From assembly GCF_016595495.1 (NCBI RefSeq), contig NZ_JAENIM010000039.1, positions 230,659-294,658 on the forward strand: a DNA stretch of 64,000 nt, given 5' to 3'. How positions within the stretch are numbered: position 1 is the first letter of the stretch; the number at the start of each line of letters is the position of its first letter. Origin of the DNA: Persicirhabdus sediminis (GTDB lineage Bacteria > Verrucomicrobiota > Verrucomicrobiia > Verrucomicrobiales > Akkermansiaceae). Shown piece after piece: positions 61,129-64,000 of the stretch. The notes under the pieces are model-generated. The model was not told the DNA's origin. It worked only from the letters and a program-made list of their open reading frames with translations, and searched no databases. Position numbers and translations under genes: made by a program.

Positions 61129-63057
61129 TTACTCAACCTGCTTGATTTTCATTCCGTATGTGTGGAATGGTTTCCATTTTGGATTGCTAGAGTCAGATGC
61201 AACCTTGAGCGTATAAGTGCCAGGTTTGTCTATTTTGAATGAACCGAAATCAGACTTTCCAGGTTTGCTCTTCACTCGTTTGATATTGAGCTGCGTTGTT
61301 TTAGTCTCGCCTGCTAGGGTGACGGTCACACTAGTTGGGCTTTTCGCTAGAATAGTTGGTTCCACCACCCATGTGCCTGCGGCTGGAATTTCAACTTCCC
61401 AGCTGAAGGAATCTTCTTTGTTAGTCCATGGTTCAAGTGCACGGATGCTGTCATCAGCGTCAATGGTCACTAGCTGGATGCTGTCGCCGTGGATGCTTGC
61501 TGTGTCTACAGAAAGGCTGACTTGCTTGAATTTTACTTCAGTAGCTTTTGGGTTGTAGCTAATGGCCTCAGCTGGGATGGCGATGGCTACCCCAACAGCA
61601 TTGATGTTATCTACAGGGATATTAGAAATATCTAACACTGGGTGCTTGTCTTTATTGACAGTCATCTTCACTGCGCCGCCGCCGACTAGTTTAGCTCCTT
61701 TGAGTAGCTCTGGCTTGTCGACAAACATGGAGCGGATAGGGGTGTCAGCTGACACTTGCCCCAGATAGATCGCGTAGACAGTTTTACCGTCTTTAGATTT
61801 GGTGAATCGGATGTCGCTGTTGGAGTATTGGCGCATGGCTTCTTCGCTGCCTGAGATCTTGCCTTGGAAACGAACTTGGTGAGGTCCTTCGCCGTAGTTT
61901 TCCCACGGGCGAGTTTTGTAAATCGCCTCGCCGTAGCGGTCTAACCATGAGCCCATGATGTTGAGAACTTCAAGTTGGTCAGCTGGAATGTTGCCGTCTA
62001 GATCAGGGGCAATGTTGAGTAGGAAGGTGCCGTTTTTAGAAACGAGATCGATCAATGTGTGGGTGAGGTACTCGCCCGGGAAATTGCCAGCGTCGTCATA
62101 GCGCTCTTTGTTGAGGAACCAATAACGAACACCGATAGATTCGTCGTTCATGAAGGTCTTCTCCATCATGTTGCCTGGGCGGCCACGCTCAGTATTGAGC
62201 ATGCCGGTTGGCAGTTTGGTTCCGTGTTTATGAATGAATGTGACGTCTTTGTTGTGGTCTTCAGCCCAGTTGTAGTAGTAGCTGGCTAGGTCGAGTCTAT
62301 CGTCTTCTTTGAGCGCGTTGTAGAGACCGTAATCGAACCAGATTGAGTCTGGCTCGTATTTATCAATGACTTCTTTGACGAGTCCTAATTGTCTGTCTAA
62401 ATACTCTCTGGTGCACGGGTCAGATTTTTTGTGAGGCTCATTGTACATGCCAACGTATTTCGGATCGCTGCCGTCATAGTCATAGCTGCCGAGGAAGCTG
62501 TGCCCCCAGCTGGCCATGTTGTGGAAAGTAGTGATGAAGTTCATGCCGCGCTTGCGGTATGAGGCAGCGAGCTCGCCAGTGATATCGCGCTTAGGACCTT
62601 TTTGTTTGGCGTTTACTGGGTTGATGTCACTGTTGTACATGCAGAAGTTGTCGTGGTGAATAACAACCATGCCAGCAAATCTAGCGCCTGAGTCATAAAA
62701 TGTCTGAGCCCATTTTTCTGAGTCGAAATCTTTGGCTTTGAAATAATCGACCATGTCCTTGTAGCCGACTTCACTAGGGCTACCATAGTTTTCTACGTGG
62801 TATTTATAGACCGGGCTATCTTTGACATACATGTTGTTATAATAGCCGATGGAGCCAGTGACAGGTAGCGTGCCCAAGAATGTTTGTGGTCCCCAGTGGG
62901 TATAGATTCCAAACTTGGCGTCTTTGAGCCATTCTGGCGCATCATTTTTTACGCCGACAGATTCCCATGTGGGTTTGAATTTAGTGCTCTGCGCGCTAGC
63001 AAGTGCGATGCTTGCGGCTAGGCAAACTGATGAGCTAAGTAGTGTGGATACTTTCAT
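61129..63057 (-). CDS. Secreted alpha-L-fucosidase (GH29)
   Basis: The 642-residue enzyme has a signal peptide (about 1-22). The GH29 barrel begins APEWLKDAKFGIYTHWGPQ and contains SGARFAGMVVIHHDNFCMYN and KRDITGELAASYRKRGM. The nucleophile Asp is in DSIWFDYGL (about 242). A beta-sandwich follows the barrel (about 400-500). The last 120 residues resemble the extra carbohydrate-binding beta-sandwich seen in some GH29 enzymes (KPGTYTLKVASDSSNPKWK). It should release terminal alpha-L-fucose, for instance from fucoidan or other algal glycans in concert with sulfatases; linkage specificity cannot be judged. Confidence 0.93.
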   Translation of the reverse strand: MKVSTLLSSSVCLAASIALASAQSTKFKPTWESVGVKNDAPEWLKDAKFGIYTHWGPQTFLGTLPVTGSIGYYNNMYVKDSPVYKYHVENYGSPSEVGYKDMVDYFKAKDFDSEKWAQTFYDSGARFAGMVVIHHDNFCMYNSDINPVNAKQKGPKRDITGELAASYRKRGMNFITTFHNMASWGHSFLGSYDYDGSDPKYVGMYNEPHKKSDPCTREYLDRQLGLVKEVIDKYEPDSIWFDYGLYNALKEDDRLDLASYYYNWAEDHNKDVTFIHKHGTKLPTGMLNTERGRPGNMMEKTFMNDESIGVRYWFLNKERYDDAGNFPGEYLTHTLIDLVSKNGTFLLNIAPDLDGNIPADQLEVLNIMGSWLDRYGEAIYKTRPWENYGEGPHQVRFQGKISGSEEAMRQYSNSDIRFTKSKDGKTVYAIYLGQVSADTPIRSMFVDKPELLKGAKLVGGGAVKMTVNKDKHPVLDISNIPVDNINAVGVAIAIPAEAISYNPKATEVKFKQVSLSVDTASIHGDSIQLVTIDADDSIRALEPWTNKEDSFSWEVEIPAAGTWVVEPTILAKSPTSVTVTLAGETKTTQLNIKRVKSKPGKSDFGSFKIDKPGTYTLKVASDSSNPKWKPFHTYGMKIKQVE

Positions 63058-63303
63058 AAGTATTAGTGATTATTTCTAGTGCTTGTAGGCTCTTGTGCTG
63101 GATATTTCTATCAACCGTGAGGCTTTGATCATATAGAAATTATCCAGCTGAATCTCATTGTCGATATTTAAATATGAAATTTATATTCAAATATTGAGAC
63201 GGCGATTGATAATCAACATGTTTGCAATAGCTAAGTGACTGAGGTGATTGGCGGTTGCACAGTTATGGGATTTCGGCTAATTAAGTGGAAATAAATCGAG
63301 CTG

Positions 63304-64000
63304 ATGAATGACTTCATGAATGAGCATATTTTAAAAATATCTGGATTGGCAGGGATGTCGCTAATGGTGATGAGCTGTGGAAAGCATGTGCCGCCGACCT
63401 CGCCTGAAGAGGCGATGAAAAATGTGCCATCAACGATGATTGCAGGTGGAGGCATGGGCGAGCAGCAGATGAAGGTGAATGTTAGCCAGATTATCCCTGC
63501 GGAAAAATTAATTTGGGCTCCAGAGGATGAAAACGTGCCCATGGACGAGCAGTTTGAGGAAGTATGGGCCACCTCAAACAAAGATACTTGGGAGGTGAGT
63601 TATACGGTAGCGTCGCGCAAGGCGAAGCAATCTGGCAAACCATTGATGATCTGGTTCACTGATTCACGTAATAATGGAGGAAATAGTCCACGCTGCAAGG
63701 TGCTTAGTTCGGAGCTGCTAGAAACTGTTGAGTTTGAAGAGTGGGCTAACGAAGAGGCTGTGCGTTTGCGTATAGACTTGTACGTCAGAGCTGATCCAAA
63801 GGATGATCTTAACGAAGATGATAGAGTGAGAAATGTTAAGCAAGGCAGTGTGCAAGAACGCAAACAACAGTATGTGGATAATCTCAAACGCCGCTATAAG
63901 GTAAAGGGTACGCCACACATCTTTATGGTTTCGCCTAGCGGAAAGACGGTGGGGAATTATAAGGGGTTCACTACTGGTGGCGGACCGTATTTGCTAGGCC
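63304..64000 (+). CDS. Thioredoxin-fold lipoprotein, truncated by the window edge
   Basis: From ATG 63304 the frame is open to the right edge (232 codons). A lipoprotein signal (KISGLAGMSLMVMSC, lipid Cys about 25) is followed by a linker. A thioredoxin-like domain follows: RKAKQSGKPLMIWFTDSRNN, then NSPRCKVLSSELLETVEF, VRLRIDLYVR, and YKVKGTPHIFMVSPSGKTVG with the expected cis-Pro context (GTPH). The usual CxxC is reduced to a single Cys in SPRC, so classical disulfide exchange is doubtful. The minus-strand frames over this segment are shadows. The C-terminus lies outside the window. Confidence 0.8.
   Translation, partial: MNDFMNEHILKISGLAGMSLMVMSCGKHVPPTSPEEAMKNVPSTMIAGGGMGEQQMKVNVSQIIPAEKLIWAPEDENVPMDEQFEEVWATSNKDTWEVSYTVASRKAKQSGKPLMIWFTDSRNNGGNSPRCKVLSSELLETVEFEEWANEEAVRLRIDLYVRADPKDDLNEDDRVRNVKQGSVQERKQQYVDNLKRRYKVKGTPHIFMVSPSGKTVGNYKGFTTGGGPYLLG

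Noticed and set aside
62059-62289. Plus-strand ORFs inside the fucosidase, sulfatases and other large genes
   Set aside because: They are antisense shadows without family resemblance or ribosome-binding sites; the coding strand has clear conserved motifs.
63231-63918. Minus-strand ORFs near the right edge
   Set aside because: The plus-strand frame from 63304 encodes a recognisable lipoprotein with thioredoxin-fold motifs; the minus-strand products are Ser/Phe-rich shadow sequence.

Overview
The window reads as chromosomal DNA of a marine-type member of the Verrucomicrobiota, probably near Rubritaleaceae/Verrucomicrobiales. This is inferred from gene content and protein style only. The indicators are formylglycine sulfatases, a GH29 fucosidase, an esterase with an SLA1-type SHD1 domain, small secreted EF-hand proteins, a DUF6868-like membrane protein, and giant secreted beta-rich proteins ending in the small C-terminal module common in this phylum. 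GC content is moderate. Coding DNA is strikingly rich in AGCT and CTAG.

Layout. 1-1620 is the end of a gene whose product is mostly an acidic hexapeptide repeat. 1641-8085 is housekeeping: a lipoate/octanoate transferase, an FHA membrane protein, a minus-strand prfB-gmk-coaC run (prfB has the classical +1 frameshift), recO, and two paralogous TPR genes. 8117-13365 is a minus-strand run of sulfatase, tlyA, nadK, pepP and an NlpC/P60-like protein. 13522-16545 holds small envelope genes and a 2-Cys peroxiredoxin. 16627-23135 is a tripartite RND efflux operon led by a TetR regulator with two palindromic operator candidates. 23199-29075 is a carbohydrate block: sulfatase, an unusual IclR-effector/AraC-HTH hybrid regulator, a GH3 beta-glucosidase and mannose-6-phosphate isomerase. 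29168-30337 carries two secreted EF-hand proteins, each followed by a strong terminator. 30730-34306 holds cdsA-dxr, an Hsp33-like chaperone and a phosphatase-like lipoprotein.

34641-59734 is the outstanding region: one co-directional run of six genes (about 25 kb, gaps 21-79 bp). It encodes a 376-aa and a 613-aa secreted protein, a 2964-aa giant, an 887-aa RTX/Calx-beta protein, a parvulin-type prolyl-isomerase lipoprotein, and a 3115-aa giant made of cadherin-like, beta-helix, lamin-tail and about ten Big_9-type repeats. The last quarter of the 2964-aa protein resembles the pore-forming coil plus TcB-binding end of Tc-toxin A subunits, yet no TcB/TcC (RHS) gene is present. I interpret the operon as a dedicated giant surface or secreted protein machine with its own folding catalyst. 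Nothing in the window proves its function.

59798-64000 returns to polysaccharide use (SHD1 esterase, alpha-L-fucosidase) and ends in a truncated thioredoxin-fold lipoprotein gene that runs off the right edge. No tRNA, rRNA, CRISPR array, transposase or phage gene was seen.
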